Shown one piece after another: positions 62,670 to 64,000 of a DNA stretch of 64,000 bases. Location: NCBI GenBank assembly GCA_963748405.1, contig CAVVIT010000007.1, positions 558,001 to 622,000 of the forward strand, given 5' to 3'. Source of the DNA: Fen-1273 sp963748405. Its GTDB lineage: Bacteria > Bacteroidota > Ignavibacteria > UBA10030 > UBA6906. Position 1 is the stretch's first letter. Each line of letters starts with the position of its first letter. The notes under the pieces are model-generated. The model was not told the origin of the DNA, ran no database searches, and saw only the letters and a list, made by a program, of their open reading frames with translations. The translations under genes were made by a program, and so were the position numbers.

Positions 62670-63119
62670 TTACGCGATCGCGTTGACGATGCTTCCTGCG
62701 GAAATCTGCGTCAGGAGGTTCGTCGACGAACTTCCGGTCGTGCCGGTCGCCGTCGTGGCGTTGTTCGCCTCGGATTCCTGGCTGTGATGGTGGTGATGCT
62801 TGCCCCCCATCACCTTTGAGAGGTCCGCCTGGAGCGTCTGAAGCGCGCTCTGTGCTCCCTTGGTATCGCCCGATTGCAGTGCGCTCTGGAGCGACTGGAT
62901 GTCCTTTCCCACCTGCGTGTTCGAGGAGAAAATCGAATTCGAGCTCTGGGGGCTCTGAACATTGTTCAGGAATGACGTGAGGGCCGTTTGTGCGGTCGAG
63001 AGATCTCCGGAATTGATCGCCTGAGCCATTGTGGAAAAATCACTCTTGCGGGCCTTGTAGCTTGAGTTCGTTTGCACAGAATACGGATCTGTGGCTGACG
63101 TAACGCCTGTAACGCTCAT
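62670..63119 (-). CDS. Small protein with two SGD-helix repeats and a poly-His stretch
   Basis: The 149-residue protein holds two related helical repeats: AINSGDLSTAQTALTSFLNN and ALQSGDTKGAQSALQTLQAD. A GGKHHHHHSQES segment and a low-complexity Thr/Ser tail follow. ATG 63119 has AGGAG upstream. Repeats of the form AL-SGD--AA--A are seen in small hypothetical proteins of several phyla. The His run may bind metal. No export signal is evident. Confidence 0.65.
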   Translation of the reverse strand: MSVTGVTSATDPYSVQTNSSYKARKSDFSTMAQAINSGDLSTAQTALTSFLNNVQSPQSSNSIFSSNTQVGKDIQSLQSALQSGDTKGAQSALQTLQADLSKVMGGKHHHHHSQESEANNATTATGTTGSSSTNLLTQISAGSIVNAIA

Positions 63120-63219
63120 CAACGGCTCCTGTGTATGTGGAACGGAATGAACTGGTGTCTCATCTATCATTATCGGCTATTTTTCGAAAATCATGAGTTT
63201 CATCCCGATCCGAAAAGGG

Positions 63220-63252
63220 AAAACCCCTGCCGGCAGCGCCGGCAGGGGTTTT
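63220..63252. terminator. Hairpin terminator, near-identical copy of 62617-62649
   Basis: A 15-bp stem (AAAACCCCTGCCGGC with GCCGGCAGGGGTTTT) with an AGC loop. It lies directly downstream of the zinc-ribbon gene (minus strand), ending it before the His-rich gene. Confidence 0.8.
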
Positions 63253-63274
63253 CATTGAAGGGTCGAGACCGATC

Positions 63275-63442
63275 TTACACGTCGGTCTTGAGGTAAAACG
63301 GGAGGCTCTTCTTGAGCTTCTCCCTGTGTGCCTTGTATCGCTGGTCTTCCTCCTTGCATCGCGGGCAACGATAGGCGCCTGCCTGCCCGCGGAAGTCGTT
63401 GCCGCAGACCCGGCAGACAGCCTGGACTGTCTTCTTGGTCAT
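63275..63442 (-). CDS. Small zinc-ribbon protein
   Basis: The 55-residue protein has VCRVCGN and YRCPRCKEED, two CxxC halves of a zinc ribbon, then a basic helix. ATG 63442 is preferred with GAAGGAAAAAGGC upstream; an ATG at 63463 is in frame. Function is unknown; it could bind nucleic acid or be a small regulatory zinc protein. Confidence 0.7.
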   Translation of the reverse strand: MTKKTVQAVCRVCGNDFRGQAGAYRCPRCKEEDQRYKAHREKLKKSLPFYLKTDV

Positions 63443-63497
63443 TTGCCTTTTTCCTTCACTCATTTGAGGGATTTTGAAACTCTGTGCCAGTAACTGC

Positions 63498-63530
63498 AAA
63501 TCCCCTACCGGCGGAGCCAGTAGGGGATTT
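63498..63530. terminator. Diverged third hairpin copy
   Basis: AAATCCCCTACCGGC pairs with GCCAGTAGGGGATTT with one mismatch and a GGA loop. It resembles the two hairpins downstream and could end the minus-strand response-regulator transcript. The 63531-63747 stretch shows no gene. Confidence 0.55.
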
Positions 63531-63747
63531 CACAGGTAAAATTGGGAACGGGAAACCTGCACTAACGCCTACAGGAAGAATGTCGTGAATGAGTTCTCCA
63601 TCAAACTGTATCAAATATAATCAATTTGCCGTCGAAATGCAAACGGACCAGATGATTTCGACCGGATATTTCATTTTCCGCGAATGCAGGCCGGATTCAG
63701 CACCGGAATGGGGGATTGGAGGGTCAAAATTCCTCCCGGCTCTGATC

Positions 63748-64000
63748 TCAGTCATCCCCGGGGGCGGGCGTGCCGGTCACTTTCTTGATCATCGCAAGTA
63801 TCTCTTCGACCGCTACGGGCTTTCTCAGGAAGTAGTCGTTCCCGGATGTGACCGCCAGGTTCCTCAGGTGCTCGTCGTCGTGTGCGGATATGAATATGAA
63901 CGGTACGTCTCTGACATCGGTGAATTCCCGCACGAAACTGTGAAACCTGATGCCGTCCAGCGTCGGCATATACACGTCGGAGATGATCAGGTCGATCTTT
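63748..64000 (-). CDS. Response-regulator receiver domain (truncated by window edge)
   Basis: The minus-strand frame enters from the right edge and ends at 63748. It gives the last 83 residues of a receiver: DLIISDVYMPTLDG (phospho-acceptor Asp in SDVYMP), PFIFISAHDD (Ser/Thr switch) and YFLRKPVAVEEILAMI (Lys). The stop follows the receiver, so it is likely a stand-alone CheY-like protein, but the N terminus is outside the window. Confidence 0.85.
   Translation of the reverse strand, partial: KIDLIISDVYMPTLDGIRFHSFVREFTDVRDVPFIFISAHDDEHLRNLAVTSGNDYFLRKPVAVEEILAMIKKVTGTPAPGDD

Noticed and set aside
1..64000. CRISPR arrays and tRNA or rRNA genes
   Set aside because: No regularly spaced direct repeats and no tRNA cloverleaf or rRNA core sequence were found by eye. 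This is not an exhaustive search.

Overview
The window is about 64 kb of high-GC DNA from a Gram-negative member of the Bacteroidota/Chlorobiota/Ignavibacteriota assemblage. Two secreted proteins end in type IX secretion (T9SS) sorting domains with the PNPFNP signature. There are three TonB-dependent receptors, PorV/PorQ-like and PorT-like barrels, a DUF4249-type lipoprotein and propeller-type sensor kinases. The exact genus cannot be read from the sequence. No rRNA, tRNA or CRISPR array was seen.

Layout. 1-6.4 kb: the end of a TPR-like protein, a patatin-like lipase, a molybdopterin oxidoreductase with a cytochrome b561 partner, then gnd-pdxB-kdgK (pentose phosphate, vitamin B6 and 2-keto-3-deoxygluconate metabolism). 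6.4-14.2 kb (mostly minus strand): a TonB-dependent receptor with a small CxxC protein, bracketed by inverted 38-bp repeats; an Omp85-type barrel; a T9SS cargo protein; an alpha/beta-hydrolase lipoprotein; TonB. 14.3-18.3 kb: a MarC-type membrane protein, an IS1182-like insertion sequence at CTAG, a VOC protein with a lysine-rich tail, and tag. 18.2-24.2 kb: a large TonB-dependent receptor, a Spy/CpxP-like protein, a family 2 glycoside hydrolase and a pilin-like protein. 24.4-28.8 kb: a metal-uptake locus (small CxxC protein, outer-membrane barrel, ZnuA-like binding protein, permease fused to HEAT repeats) with no ATPase gene. 28.9-31.7 kb: a double-domain class II aldolase overlapping rhaB. 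31.8-43.7 kb: a Tricorn-like protease, a T9SS cargo protein, a LOG-family enzyme, small membrane proteins, PorV/PorT-like barrels, a frameshifted DUF4139-like protein and a GT87-like glycosyltransferase. 44-53.5 kb: three sensor kinases, a 57-residue ORF and a membrane protein. 54-62.5 kb: small metabolic enzymes, an RsbU-type phosphatase, two hydrolases, a GNAT enzyme and a receptor/lipoprotein pair. 62.6-64 kb: two small genes separated by near-identical hairpins, and a truncated response regulator.

Themes. Envelope transport dominates, with TonB, three TonB-dependent receptors and several barrels. Sensing genes make up a second block. Eight upstream regions share a sigma70-like pattern, TTGnnn, a 17-18 nt spacer, then a TATATT-like box. 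Three genes appear to lack one base in a G/C homopolymer. This suggests either consensus errors or slippage-prone tracts and affects how those genes should be read. The most distinctive locus is the metal-uptake cluster at 24.4-28.8 kb.
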